Below, in pieces: positions 25,242 to 34,039 of a stretch of 64,000 bases of DNA (positions are counted from its first letter, which is position 1; each line of letters opens with the position of its first letter). The position numbers and the translations under genes were made by a program. The notes beneath the pieces are model-generated. The model searched no databases and was not told the origin of the DNA. It was given only the letters and a program-made list of their open reading frames with translations. Source of the DNA: Streptomyces aurantiacus (GTDB lineage: Bacteria > Actinomycetota > Actinomycetes > Streptomycetales > Streptomycetaceae); assembly GCF_027107535.1 (NCBI RefSeq), contig NZ_CP114283.1, forward strand, positions 9,424,001-9,488,000, in the 5' to 3' direction.

Positions 25242-26615
25242 ATGGCTGAACAGTCCACTCCGGAGACCTCCCCTTCGGACGTCTCCCTCGACGAGGCGCC
25301 TCCCAAGAGGGCTGCTTCCCCTCCTGAGCAGGCCCGTTCCGAAAAAGGGCCTCTTGGGGAGGCCGTTTCCCCGGAACCCCCGCAGCCGGCCTCCAAGGGC
25401 GTCGTCTCCCGGCGGCGTCTGCTCGGCACGGCCGGCGCCACCGGGCTCGCGCTCGGCGCGGCGGGCGGAGCCGCCGGATACGCCGCCGCGCCCTCCACCG
25501 ACCGGACCGCGCTCCTCAGTTCGATCGGCGCGGACGAGGTGATGTTTCACGGGAAACATCAGCCGGGCATCACGACCGCCCTTCAAGCCCGCGGCCATCT
25601 CGTCGCCTTCGACCTGACGGCGGGCTCGGGCCGCAAGGAGGCGGCCGCCTTGCTGCGACGCTGGTCGAGAACCGCCGAGCGGCTGATGGCGGGCGAGCCG
25701 ACCGCGAGCGGGGACACGGACGTGGCACGGGACGCCGGGCCGTCGTCCCTCACGGTCACCTTCGGCTTCGGCCACAGCTTCTTCGCCCGTGCGGGACTGG
25801 AGAAGCAGCGCCCGATCGCCCTGGACCCGCTGCCCGACTTCTCCTCGGACCATCTGGACAAGGCCCGCAGCAACGGCGATCTGTGGGTGCAGATCGGTGC
25901 GAACGACTCCCTCGTCGCCTTCCACGCCCTTCGCGCGATCCAGCAGGACGCGGGCCGGGCGGCCAGGGTGCGCTGGCAGATGAACGGCTTCAACCGCTCT
26001 CCGGGCGCCACCACCCACCCGATGACGGCCCGCAACCTGATGGGGCAGATCGACGGCACGCGCAATCCCAAGCCGTCGGAGTCCGACTTCGACCAGCGGA
26101 TCTTCGTGCCCGACGCGGGCGACCCGGCATGGATGGCGGGCGGTTCGTACGCCGTCGTACGCCGTATCCGCATGCTCCTCGACAACTGGGAGAAGCTCTC
26201 GGTCAAGGACCAGGAAGGCGTGATCGGGCGCCGTAAGTCCGACGGGGCGGCGCTGTCCGGCGGTACGGAGACGACCGCGATGGACCTGGAGAAGACCGAC
26301 AGCGACGGCAGACTGGTCGTCCCCATCAACGCGCACGCCCGGATCACCCGGCCCGACGAGAACGGCGGCGCGGCGATGCTCCGCCGGCCCTTCTCCTTCC
26401 ACGACGGCATCGACACGGACGGCGTGCCGGACGCCGGTCTGCTCTTCGTCTGCTGGCAGGCGGACCCGCTGCGCGGCTTCGTCCCGGTGCAGCGCAAGCT
26501 CGACCGCGGGGACGCGCTGTCCACGTTCATCCGGCACGAGTCGAGCGGGCTGTTCGCGGTGCCGGGCGGGGCCGTGAAGGGGGAGTACGTGGGGCAGAAG
26601 TTGCTCGAGGGGTGA
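25242..26615 (+). CDS. dtpA: Tat-exported DyP-type heme peroxidase (EfeB/DtpA-like)
   Basis: 457 residues. Residues 48-70 hold a twin-arginine signal (SRRRLLGTAGATGLALG) after a long charged n-region. The DyP heme domain follows, with the hallmark GQIDGTRNP (distal Asp and Arg side) and FSFHDGIDTDG near the heme. The S. lividans homologue DtpA is linked to the copper radical oxidase GlxA and to Sco-dependent morphology, as I recall. It directly follows CopCD (8 bases), so is part of the copper operon. A parS-like palindrome lies within codons 101-106. Confidence 0.92.
   Translation: MAEQSTPETSPSDVSLDEAPPKRAASPPEQARSEKGPLGEAVSPEPPQPASKGVVSRRRLLGTAGATGLALGAAGGAAGYAAAPSTDRTALLSSIGADEVMFHGKHQPGITTALQARGHLVAFDLTAGSGRKEAAALLRRWSRTAERLMAGEPTASGDTDVARDAGPSSLTVTFGFGHSFFARAGLEKQRPIALDPLPDFSSDHLDKARSNGDLWVQIGANDSLVAFHALRAIQQDAGRAARVRWQMNGFNRSPGATTHPMTARNLMGQIDGTRNPKPSESDFDQRIFVPDAGDPAWMAGGSYAVVRRIRMLLDNWEKLSVKDQEGVIGRRKSDGAALSGGTETTAMDLEKTDSDGRLVVPINAHARITRPDENGGAAMLRRPFSFHDGIDTDGVPDAGLLFVCWQADPLRGFVPVQRKLDRGDALSTFIRHESSGLFAVPGGAVKGEYVGQKLLEG
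25544..25557. promoter_or_regulatory. Degenerate parS site inside dtpA
   Basis: GTTTCACGGGAAAC matches the ParB target GTTTCACGTGAAAC at 13 of 14 positions (T to G at position 9). It is coding sequence, so its function as a parS is uncertain. Confidence 0.5.
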
Positions 26616-26684
26616 GAGTCGCTCGCCGGGGCGGCAGAAGCGGAAGCGGGAGCCGGGCGGCACAAGGCCCATTAGGGTGAGGCC

Positions 26685-27617
26685 ATGCCAGCCAGCTACG
26701 CGTATCTCGGCCCCGAGGGCACCTTCACCGAAGTAGCCCTGCGGACTCTTCCCGAGTCGGCCACCCGGCAGCTCATCCCGATGGTGTCCGTCCCCGCCGC
26801 GCTCGACGCGGTCCGGGCCGGCGAGGCCGAGGCGGCGTTCGTCCCGATCGAGAACTCGGTGGAGGGCGGCATCACCACCACCGTCGACGAACTGGCCGTC
26901 GGCGAGCCCCTGATGATCTACCGCGAGGTGCTCCTCTCGATCACCTTCGCGCTGCTGGTCCGGCCCGGCACGAAGCTCTCCGAGATCAAGACGGTCAGCG
27001 CGCACCCGGCCGCCCAGCCGCAGGTCCGCAACTGGATGAGGAACAACCTCCCGGACGTCATCTGGGAGTCGGCGGCCTCCAACGCGGACGGCGCCCGTCT
27101 GGTGCAGGAGGGGCGATACGACGCGGCCTTCGCGGGCGAGTTCGCAGCGGCGCGGTACGGCCTGGAGGCCCTGGAGACGGGCATCCACGACGCCGAGAAC
27201 GCGCAGACCCGGTTCGTCCTGGTGGGCAGGCCCGCCCGGCCCGCGGCGCCGACCGGCGCGGACAAGACGTCCGTGGTCATCTGGCAGCGCGACGACCACC
27301 CGGGCGCCCTGCTCGAACTGCTCCAGGAATTCGCCGTCCGCGGGGTCAACCTGATGCTGCTGCAGTCCCGGCCGACCGGCGAGGGCATCGGCAACTACTG
27401 CTTCGCCATCGACGCGGAGGGGCACATCTCGGAGCGCCGGGTGGGCGAGGCGCTGATGGGGCTCAAGCGGATCTGTCCGCAGGTGCGGTTCCTCGGGTCC
27501 TATCCGCAGGCCGACGTCGACCCCAAGGACGTGACCGCACCTCGGCCCGGTACGTCGGAGGGCGAGTTCATGGCGGCTGCCGACTGGCTGGCGCGCTGCC
27601 AGGACGGCCGTTTCTAG
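26685..27617 (+). CDS. pheA: Prephenate dehydratase
   Basis: 310 residues. It converts prephenate to phenylpyruvate in phenylalanine synthesis. The PDT domain (residues 1-180) begins SYAYLGPEGTFTEVAL, with FVPIENSVEGGITTTVDEL and the catalytic-region ARYGLEALETGIHDAENAQTRF. An ACT regulatory domain follows (about 195-275; HPGALLELLQEFAVRGVNL, ESRPTGE-like QSRPTGEGIGNYCF), so phenylalanine feedback is expected. TAGGGT lies 9 bases before the ATG and there is no clear ribosome site, which suggests a leaderless mRNA. It is followed by the DnaA-box region. Confidence 0.95.
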   Translation: MPASYAYLGPEGTFTEVALRTLPESATRQLIPMVSVPAALDAVRAGEAEAAFVPIENSVEGGITTTVDELAVGEPLMIYREVLLSITFALLVRPGTKLSEIKTVSAHPAAQPQVRNWMRNNLPDVIWESAASNADGARLVQEGRYDAAFAGEFAAARYGLEALETGIHDAENAQTRFVLVGRPARPAAPTGADKTSVVIWQRDDHPGALLELLQEFAVRGVNLMLLQSRPTGEGIGNYCFAIDAEGHISERRVGEALMGLKRICPQVRFLGSYPQADVDPKDVTAPRPGTSEGEFMAAADWLARCQDGRF

Positions 27618-27640
27618 TCGGTCCTACCTGCAGATTTTCT

Positions 27641-27951
27641 CCGTCCACAGAGTTATCCACAGGCTCGCTTCTCGACCTGGGGACAAGTCGACAACGAAGC
27701 ATGACTCAGTCGACAAATCGGCCTACAGCCCACATCTCCGTCCACAGCCCCGCAGGTCACCCTTCGTCCACCCGTTTTCCTTGACCAATCCCTTAGAGCG
27801 AACCATTTCCACTCGAACGTGGGTGTAGAGAAGGTTTGACCCGGGAATCCTTTGCCCCGAATGCGGCTTTCGGAATGACCACTTCCGATGTCCACAGATC
27901 TTTCGCACAGCCTGTGGATAACTTTTCCCGGGTGCGGATCCCTGTGGACAA
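27641..27951. promoter_or_regulatory. DnaA-box cluster between pheA and serS
   Basis: The 528-base gap holds exact boxes TTATCCACA at 27653-27661, its reverse at 27913-27921, and TTGTCCACA (reverse) at 27943-27951. Near matches CCGTCCACA lie at 27641 and 27738, ATGTCCACA at 27888 and TGGGGACAA near 27678. GC is lower than in flanking genes. S. coelicolor is known to have high-affinity DnaA-box clusters near oriC (D78, H24, H69) that titrate DnaA; this locus is a candidate equivalent. A TTGACA hexamer at 28041 with CAATTC 17 bases on may be the serS promoter. Confidence 0.8.
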
Positions 27952-28145
27952 CCCCCTCCTCAAGTCCCTTGTCCCGCAAGGAAATCGAGTCAACCCATCA
28001 CGCCTCGACTGCCCCGTTCCAGGGAACCCGGCCCGCGTTATTGACACGATGCGAGTGAATCGACAATTCCCCCAAAAAAGGGGCAGAAGCGGCAGATCGG
28101 AATACCGGGTCGTGTGCCGGAACCCCGCACCGGTAGCCTTGTGGG

Positions 28146-29423
28146 GTGATTGACCTTCGCCTGCTCCGTGAGGACCCCGACCGTGTTCGCGCCTCCCAGC
28201 GCGCCCGTGGAGAGGACGTCGCGCTCGTCGACGCCCTCCTCTCCGCCGACGAGCGGCGCAGGTCGTCCGGCGTCCGCTTCGACGAGCTCCGTTCCGAGCA
28301 GAAGGCGCTCGGCAAGCTCATCCCCAAGGCCTCCGGCGACGAGCGGGCCGAGCTGCTGAAGAGGACGGGCGAGCTCGCCGCGGCCGTCAAGGCGGCCGAC
28401 GCCGAGCAGCACGAGGCGGACGAGGAGACCAAGCGCCTCCTGACCCAGCTCGGCAACCTCGTGCACCCCGACGTCCCGGTCGGCGGTGAGGAGGACTTCG
28501 TCGTCCTGGAGACGCACGGCACGATCCGCGACTTCGGCGCCGAGGGCTTCGAGCCCAAGGACCACCTGGAGCTCGGCGAGGCACTGGGCGCCATCGACGT
28601 CGAGCGTGGCGCCAAGGTGTCCGGCTCGCGCTTCTACTACCTGACCGGCGTCGGCGCGCTCCTGGAGCTCGCCCTCGTCAACGCGGCGATCGCGCAGGCC
28701 ACCGAGGCCGGCTTCATCCCGATGCTGACCCCGGCGCTGGTCCGCCCGCGCGCCATGGAGGGCACCGGCTTCCTCGGCCAGGCCGCGGAGAACGTGTACC
28801 ACCTGGAGAAGGACGACTACTACCTGGTCGGCACCTCCGAGGTCCCGCTCGCGGCGTACCACATGGACGAGATCCTCGACGCCGAGAAGCTCCCGCTGCG
28901 TTACGCGGGCTTCTCGCCCTGCTTCCGCCGCGAGGCCGGCACGTACGGCAAGGACACGCGAGGCATCTTCCGCGTGCACCAGTTCGACAAGGTCGAGATG
29001 TTCTCGTACGTCGCTCCCGAGGACGCGGAGAACGAGCACCAGCGGCTCCTCGACTGGGAGAAGCAGTGGCTGACCGGCCTTGAACTGCCGTTCCAGGTCA
29101 TCGACGTGGCCTCGGCCGACCTGGGCGCGTCCGCCTCGCGCAAGTTCGACTGCGAGGCGTGGATCCCGACCCAGGGCAAGTACCGCGAGCTGACCTCGGC
29201 CTCCAACTGCGACGGCTTCCAGGCCCGCCGTCTGTCGGTGCGCATGCGTGACGGCAAGAAGGTGCAGCCGCTCGCGACACTGAACGGCACGCTGTGCGCC
29301 GTGCCGCGCACGATCGTGGCGATCCTGGAGAACCACCAGCTGGCCGACGGATCCGTGCGGGTGCCCGAGGTGCTGCGTCCGTACCTGGGCGGCCGTGAGG
29401 TGCTGGAGCCGATCTCCAAGTGA
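28146..29423 (+). CDS. serS: Seryl-tRNA synthetase
   Basis: 425 residues from GTG 28146. Residues about 1-110 form the long antiparallel coiled-coil arm that grips the tRNA-Ser variable arm ([24 protein letters not shown] pattern). The class II catalytic core follows: motif 2 [20 protein letters not shown], and motif 3 [25 protein letters not shown] seven bases before the GTG suggests a leaderless transcript, and a TTGACA promoter lies further up. It overlaps the downstream HAD gene by 4 bases (GTGA), so the two are coupled. A tRNA-Ser gene lies 1.1 kb downstream. Confidence 0.97.
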   Translation: MIDLRLLREDPDRVRASQRARGEDVALVDALLSADERRRSSGVRFDELRSEQKALGKLIPKASGDERAELLKRTGELAAAVKAADAEQHEADEETKRLLTQLGNLVHPDVPVGGEEDFVVLETHGTIRDFGAEGFEPKDHLELGEALGAIDVERGAKVSGSRFYYLTGVGALLELALVNAAIAQATEAGFIPMLTPALVRPRAMEGTGFLGQAAENVYHLEKDDYYLVGTSEVPLAAYHMDEILDAEKLPLRYAGFSPCFRREAGTYGKDTRGIFRVHQFDKVEMFSYVAPEDAENEHQRLLDWEKQWLTGLELPFQVIDVASADLGASASRKFDCEAWIPTQGKYRELTSASNCDGFQARRLSVRMRDGKKVQPLATLNGTLCAVPRTIVAILENHQLADGSVRVPEVLRPYLGGREVLEPISK

Positions 29424-30292
29424 CCGGCACCACCGGGTCGTCCGGACCGACCGAAGCGACGGGAGTGACGGGAGCCGAAGCGACCGGATCTGCTCCGGCG
29501 TTTCCCTACAAGCTCGTCGCGACCGATCTCGACGGAACGTTGCTGCGCTCCGACGACACGGTCTCGGAACGCACGCGTGAGGCGCTCGCCGCGGCCACCG
29601 TGGCGGGCGCCGCGCACCTCGTCGTCACCGGCCGGGCGGTGGCCTGGACCCGGCACATCCTCGACTCACTCGGGTACGAGGGGCTCGCGGTGTGCGGTCA
29701 GGGCGCCCAGCTGTACGACGCCGGCGCGCACCGGCTGCTCACGTCGGTGACCCTCGACCGGCAGCTGGCGGGGCTCGCCCTCGCCAAGATCGAGGCGGAG
29801 ACCGGCCCGCTGGCCCTCGCAGCGAGCCGTGACGGCCTCGACGGTGACGTCCTGATCGGCCCGGGCTACCGGGTGCAGGGCCTGCTGCAAGCGGTCCCGT
29901 TCACCGACGTGGCCGAGCTGTGGGCCGCGCCCCTGACGAAGATGTACATCCAGCATCCCCGTCTCACCGACGACGAACTGGCGTCCGCGGCACGGGCGGC
30001 GGCCGGCGGTCTGGTGAGCATCGTGATGGCGGGCGAGGGCATCGTGGAGATCCTGCCCCTGGGTCTGTCGAAGGCCACGGGGCTGTCCCTGGCGGCCCGC
30101 CGCCTGGGCGTGAAGGCGGCCGAGACGATCGCCTTCGGTGACATGCCGAACGACATCCCGATGTTCGCGTGGTCGGCACACGGCGTGGCGATGGCCAACG
30201 CCCACGACGAGCTCAAGGCGGTGGCCGACGAGATGACCCTGTCCAACGAGGAGGACGGGATCGCCGTGGTGCTGGAGAGACTGCTGGGCTAG
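29420..30292 (+). CDS. HAD superfamily (Cof-type) phosphatase
   Basis: 290 residues, GTG start inside the serS stop. Motif I is [13 protein letters not shown] (nucleophile Asp about 37), then VVTGRA, Lys in [16 protein letters not shown] and motif [16 protein letters not shown]2 cap of the Cof type lies between. Members dephosphorylate sugar phosphates, FMN/PLP or similar small molecules; the substrate cannot be told. The first 25 residues ([20 protein letters not shown]) are low-complexity. The TAG stop lies inside the left end of an inverted-repeat element. A paralogue is at 42045. Confidence 0.9.
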   Translation: MTGTTGSSGPTEATGVTGAEATGSAPAFPYKLVATDLDGTLLRSDDTVSERTREALAAATVAGAAHLVVTGRAVAWTRHILDSLGYEGLAVCGQGAQLYDAGAHRLLTSVTLDRQLAGLALAKIEAETGPLALAASRDGLDGDVLIGPGYRVQGLLQAVPFTDVAELWAAPLTKMYIQHPRLTDDELASAARAAAGGLVSIVMAGEGIVEILPLGLSKATGLSLAARRLGVKAAETIAFGDMPNDIPMFAWSAHGVAMANAHDELKAVADEMTLSNEEDGIAVVLERLLG

Positions 30293-30375
30293 GTCCTGTC
30301 GTCACATTCCCGTCTGCCCGGCGACGCCTGGCACGCCCTTCGGGCGGACGACGGCAATGTGACGACAGGACCTAG
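30289..30375. mobile_element. 87-bp miniature inverted-repeat element
   Basis: CTAGGTCCTGTCGTCACATT (30289 onward) is repeated inverted at the right end to 30375 with one mismatch in about 26 positions, and the similarity goes on inwards. Both outer ends are CTAG, which matches a 4-bp target duplication of IS5-group elements. No ORF is inside. It supplies the stop codon of the HAD gene and, as a hairpin, may end its transcript. A simple large terminator is the other reading. Confidence 0.6.
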
Positions 30376-30560
30376 GGGCCGCGCCGCCTGCCGCGAGCGG
30401 CCTCCCCGGGAGTGTCGGTGACGGGCGGTGGCCCGCCGCCGGACCCGCGGGTCGGTCGGCACGCGTACGAGGGCGGGCGGGTGGACAGGGCGGGCAGGAA
30501 GGTTTCCGCCGCGAGGCGGCACCCCGTGAAACCCCGCCCGGTCAGGGCGACAGCGTCGTG

Positions 30561-30646
30561 CGGAGGATGCGCGGATCGAACGCGCGCGGGCTCAGAACCC
30601 GACCACGGCTTAGCAAGCCGGTGCCTTACCGCTCGGCCAATCCTCC
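30561..30646 (-). tRNA. tRNA-Ser(GCU)
   Basis: Minus strand, 86 nt, class II. GGAGGAT pairs with ATCCTCC, then discriminator G. The anticodon loop TTGCTAA carries GCT. A long variable arm (CGGG/CCCG) and T arm GCGCG-TTCGATC-CGCGC follow. The top pair of the anticodon stem (position 27-43) is a C-U mismatch. CCA is not encoded. It is near serS but on the other strand. Confidence 0.9.
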
Positions 30647-31011
30647 GGGTGGGCGGCCCGCGCACAGTGCGCGCTCGAAGCGGCCGCCCCGGGCAGCTCC
30701 CCGTGTGGGGTGGACTCGACGGAGGGGTAACTACTCCGGAGTCCGCGGACTGCCCTGGTGGGAGCTCGACGAACTGCTTCTGACGGGCATCGTCGTGCTC
30801 CTCTCCCGGACTGCGGCGCCGGCTGGACCCCGGCGATCTGGACATAACCACTCTGCCCGTAAGCCGAGTTGGACGCCACCGAATAAACGACCACCCGGCG
30901 GGCGACAAGCCGCGACAGGGGCCGACCCTCCTGGCGGAGAACACCGCCGCGGGGCCGTGGCCGGTGGGCGAGGACCGCCGCGGTGGGCGTCGGGGCCTGT
31001 CGGCGGCGGGT
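30647..31011. other. Intergenic, tRNA promoter region
   Basis: 365 bases upstream of tRNA-Ser(GCU). No conserved protein is seen. On the minus strand a 19-codon ORF (ATG near 30791) has GAGAGGAG before it, but its sequence is low-complexity Ser. The tRNA promoter must be here. Confidence 0.4.
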
Positions 31012-31269
31012 CTAGCGGCGACGCCACCTGCGTCGTCGCGCCTTGCTGAAGAACCACCCCGCGGGCGGCTCGTCGGAGCGCCAGGGCTGCGGGTCGGGGC
31101 CGCCGTCGCGCCAGCGGGCCGCGAGCATTCGGGCACGCGCGGACGGCTCGGCCGTGTCGGCGGACCGTATGAAGTCCTCGTCGAGGACGAGGCCGTCCCA
31201 GGTCTCCTCGGCCTCCCTCCGGTCTTCGCCGGAGCCCTGCCCTTCGCTCCTCGGTGCCTTCGCTGCCAT
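31012..31269 (-). CDS. Small conserved hypothetical protein
   Basis: 85 residues. The N-terminus is charged (MAAKAPRSEGQGSGEDRREA). It is followed by WDGLVLDEDFIRSADTAEPS, ARMLAARWRDG and a conserved PWRSDEPPAGWFFSKARRRR tail that ends in six Arg/Trp. I recall this as a family conserved in Streptomyces with no known function; the basic tail could bind nucleic acid. No signal peptide or membrane helix. It stands alone upstream of the ABC exporter operon's terminator. Confidence 0.75.
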   Translation of the reverse strand: MAAKAPRSEGQGSGEDRREAEETWDGLVLDEDFIRSADTAEPSARARMLAARWRDGGPDPQPWRSDEPPAGWFFSKARRRRWRRR

Positions 31270-31346
31270 CCCCGTTCCTCCTCGTCCGGCATCCCCTCGG
31301 GCCAGTGTGCCGTTACGCGCGTAAAGCCGATCTCAAGATCAGAAGA

Positions 31347-31395
31347 GGCTCCACGCGCGCGTGACCGTTGTCGTGGTCCACGCGCGCGCGGAGCC
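31347..31395 (-). terminator. Hairpin terminator after ABC exporter operon
   Basis: A 17-bp stem (GGCTCC-R-CGCGCGCGTG, one mismatch) lies 21 bases past the permease stop, with a loop of about 15 bases. Confidence 0.7.
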
Positions 31396-31415
31396 GTCCT
31401 GGCTCCCCGTGGCGG

Positions 31416-32135
31416 TTACTCCTCGCCTGCCAGCGTCAGCGTCCGCAGCTTCTGACCCGCGAACCACGTGGCGGCGACGGTCACCACGACCAGCAGCACC
31501 GTGCCGGTGGTCAGGCTCACGTCCGAGGTGACGAGCTCCCCGCCGGACACCTTGTGGGCCACCGCGAGCGACCACTGCTGGACGCTGAGCGTCTTCGCAC
31601 CGGAGACCAGCGTCCCGAAGAGTGCCTCCCACACGAGGGCGTAGACGAGTCCGAAGACCACCGCGTGCCGCGTGATGGTGCCGAGCAGCAGGAAGAGCGC
31701 GGCGTACGCGATGGAGGCGACCAGCGCGGCCACGGTGTAGGCGACGGCGATCTGCTGGCCGTTGCCGTTGAGGATCATCCCGGCGATGAACGTCGGGACC
31801 GCCGAGAACGCCATGGTGACGGCGACGGCGACGATCAGCTTGGTGAAGATGATCGTGGGGCGCTTGACCGGCTTGGCGAGCAGGTAGACGACCGAGCCGT
31901 CGTCGATCTCGGGGCCGATCGCGCCGGTGCCGGCGATGACGCCGATGATGGGCACCATCGTGGCGAGCGCGAACCCGCCGAGGACGTCCACGGCCACCTG
32001 GTCGTCGGCGCCCGTGAAGGTGCGTACGGCGACGGAGATGACGATCAGCAGGACGGGCAGGGCGCCCAGGATGAGGGCCCTGCGGCGGCCGAGCAGGCCG
32101 CGGTAGGTGAGCCGGGCGACTGTGGGGTCGTACAT
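31416..32135 (-). CDS. ABC-2 type transporter, permease subunit
   Basis: 239 residues with about six membrane helices (the first after MYDPTVARLTYRGLLGRRRA; the last near VLLVVVTVAATWFAGQKLR). The pattern fits a short ABC-2 permease without a large extracellular domain. It is 13 bases downstream of its ATPase partner and is the last gene in a four-gene minus-strand operon of two ATPase-permease pairs. The substrate is unknown; such exporters often handle antibiotics, lipids or peptides. Confidence 0.88.
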   Translation of the reverse strand: MYDPTVARLTYRGLLGRRRALILGALPVLLIVISVAVRTFTGADDQVAVDVLGGFALATMVPIIGVIAGTGAIGPEIDDGSVVYLLAKPVKRPTIIFTKLIVAVAVTMAFSAVPTFIAGMILNGNGQQIAVAYTVAALVASIAYAALFLLLGTITRHAVVFGLVYALVWEALFGTLVSGAKTLSVQQWSLAVAHKVSGGELVTSDVSLTTGTVLLVVVTVAATWFAGQKLRTLTLAGEE

Positions 32136-32148
32136 CTTTTTCGGCCTC

Positions 32149-33060
32149 CTACGCCGCGACGAGATACGAGAAGACGGACTCGAGGGACTCGTCGGACGGC
32201 GAGACCGTGAGCAGCCGGATGCCGTGCTCGCGGGCCACCCGCGGCAGCAGTGCTGTGAAGCGTGGGAAGTCGACGGCCTGGATGCGCAGCACGCCCTCCT
32301 GGAGGTCCACTTCGATGCCGGACGTCGACGGGTCGGCGATGAGCGCGGCCGCGAGCGCGCGGTCGTCGCTGGACCGCACGAGATAGCGGTGCGGCCGGTC
32401 GGTCATCAGGCGGCGGATCCGGCGGAAGTCGCCGCTCGCCGCGTGCCGTCCGGCGACGATCACCTCGATGTGCGAGGCGAGTTGCTCGACCTCTTCGAGG
32501 ATGTGCGACGAGAAGAGAACCGTGCGGCCCTCGTCGCCCATGCGCCGCAGCAGGTCCATCAGCTGCATGCGCTGGCGGGGGTCCATGCCGTTGAACGGCT
32601 CGTCGAGCAGCAGCAGGGACGGGTTGTGGACGAGCGCGGACGCCATCTTCACGCGCTGGCGCATGCCCTTGGAGTACGTCGAGATCTTGCGGTCCTGCGC
32701 GTACTCCATCTCGACCGTGGCGAGCGCCCGGTGGGCGGCCTTGTCGCCGAGGCCGTGCAGCTCGGCGTTGGCGACGACGAACTCGCGTCCCGTGAGGAAG
32801 TCGTACATCGCCTCCCGCTCGGGCACGATGCCGATCTGCTTGTAGATCTCCTCGTTGCGCCAGGTCGGCCGGCCGTCGAGGGTGACGGTGCCCGTAGAGG
32901 GGGCGAGGAAGCCGCCCATCATGTTGATGAGGGTGGACTTTCCGGCGCCGTTCGGGCCGAGCAGGCCGGTGACGCCCGGGCCGATGGTCATCGTGATGTC
33001 GTTGACGGCCACCACGTTGCCGAACCAGCGTGAGACGTGGTCGATGGTGAGTGTGCTCAT
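32149..33060 (-). CDS. ABC transporter ATP-binding subunit
   Basis: 303 residues. Walker A GPNGAGKST (about 36-44), signature YSKGMRQR, Walker B LLLLDEPFNGMD and switch His in FSSHILEEVEQL are intact. The C-terminal 80 residues (RPHRYLVRSSDDRAL onward) are the accessory domain of ABC-2 exporters. It is paired with the downstream permease. The upstream ATPase-permease pair differs in sequence, so the operon probably encodes one heteromeric or two separate exporters. Confidence 0.93.
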   Translation of the reverse strand: MSTLTIDHVSRWFGNVVAVNDITMTIGPGVTGLLGPNGAGKSTLINMMGGFLAPSTGTVTLDGRPTWRNEEIYKQIGIVPEREAMYDFLTGREFVVANAELHGLGDKAAHRALATVEMEYAQDRKISTYSKGMRQRVKMASALVHNPSLLLLDEPFNGMDPRQRMQLMDLLRRMGDEGRTVLFSSHILEEVEQLASHIEVIVAGRHAASGDFRRIRRLMTDRPHRYLVRSSDDRALAAALIADPSTSGIEVDLQEGVLRIQAVDFPRFTALLPRVAREHGIRLLTVSPSDESLESVFSYLVAA

Positions 33061-33109
33061 GGGCGCGGCCCGTTCCTTGGAAGGGTGGTGGCGGACGACG
33101 GGCGGGCGG

Positions 33110-34039
33110 TCACAGTCCGACCTTTCGGTAGCGGCGCATCAGGAGGCCGTAGCAGCCTGCGACGAGCCCCAGCACGACGAGCAGGTAGACGACGCCCTCG
33201 CCGCCGGAGGGGCCCTCGCCACCGGGGAAGGCGGACGTGGCACCCAGGAAGGCGGTCTGGACCCCGTCGATCAGCGTGATGGGCGAGAAGAGCCCGAGCC
33301 AGGCGATCGCGTCGGTGCTGGACTGGTCGTAGGCGATGGCCTGGACGGTGGACACCGCTCCGTAGGAGATGGTCAGCACCGCGATGACGGCGGCGATGCC
33401 GAAGCCGCGGCGCGGGGTGACCGCCGAGATGACCAGGCCGATGCCGGCGAAGAGCAGGGAAAGCAGTGCCACGGAGACGAGCCCTTGTGCGAATCCCTTG
33501 GTCTGATCCGCGAAGTCGAGTTTGGCCAGCAGCGCGCCCACATACAGCACGAGCAGCGGCGCGGAGGTGAGCATGAACAGCGCCGAGGCCAGCGCCGCGT
33601 ACTTGGCGCGTACGTAGTCCTCGGTCTCGATGGGGCGCGAGAAGTACAGCGGGACGGTCTTGAAGCGCAGGTCGCGGGAGACGGACTGCGGTCCCTGCGA
33701 GGCGACGTACAGGCCGATGACGGCCTGCATGATGACCGCGTAGCGCGTGTAGTCGACGGGCAGGTCCTTCGCCTTGGTGGCGACCGCCACCGCGACCATG
33801 ATCAGCGCGGGGACGCACATCACCACGAAGAGCAGCATCGGCAGAACCTTGGACTTCGCCGAGCGGCCGAGGCCGTAGGCGCCGCGCAGGGACTGCGAGT
33901 AGAGCGAGCGGCGGGCGTACGCGCGGCCGAGGCGTTGGCCGTCGTAGTTGCGGTAGCCGATGTTGTGGATCCTGGTCTGCTCGCCCGCGCGAGCCGGGGC
34001 CTGGGCCGAGGCCTGTGCCTGGGGCTGCTCAACCGCCAT
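33110..34039 (-). CDS. ABC-2 type transporter, permease subunit
   Basis: 309 residues. An 60-residue cytoplasmic start (Gln/Ala-rich AQASAQAPARAGEQTRIHN, then IGYRNYDGQRLGRAYARRSL) leads to about six to seven membrane helices. The start overlaps the upstream ATPase stop by 11 bases, so the two are translationally coupled. It is 49 bases before the next ATPase. It pairs with the ATPase at 34029-35048. Confidence 0.88.
   Translation of the reverse strand: MAVEQPQAQASAQAPARAGEQTRIHNIGYRNYDGQRLGRAYARRSLYSQSLRGAYGLGRSAKSKVLPMLLFVVMCVPALIMVAVAVATKAKDLPVDYTRYAVIMQAVIGLYVASQGPQSVSRDLRFKTVPLYFSRPIETEDYVRAKYAALASALFMLTSAPLLVLYVGALLAKLDFADQTKGFAQGLVSVALLSLLFAGIGLVISAVTPRRGFGIAAVIAVLTISYGAVSTVQAIAYDQSSTDAIAWLGLFSPITLIDGVQTAFLGATSAFPGGEGPSGGEGVVYLLVVLGLVAGCYGLLMRRYRKVGL

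Noticed and set aside
30610..30894. Minus ORF (95 codons) over tRNA-Ser(GCU)
   Set aside because: It runs through the tRNA gene and shows no family or ribosome site.
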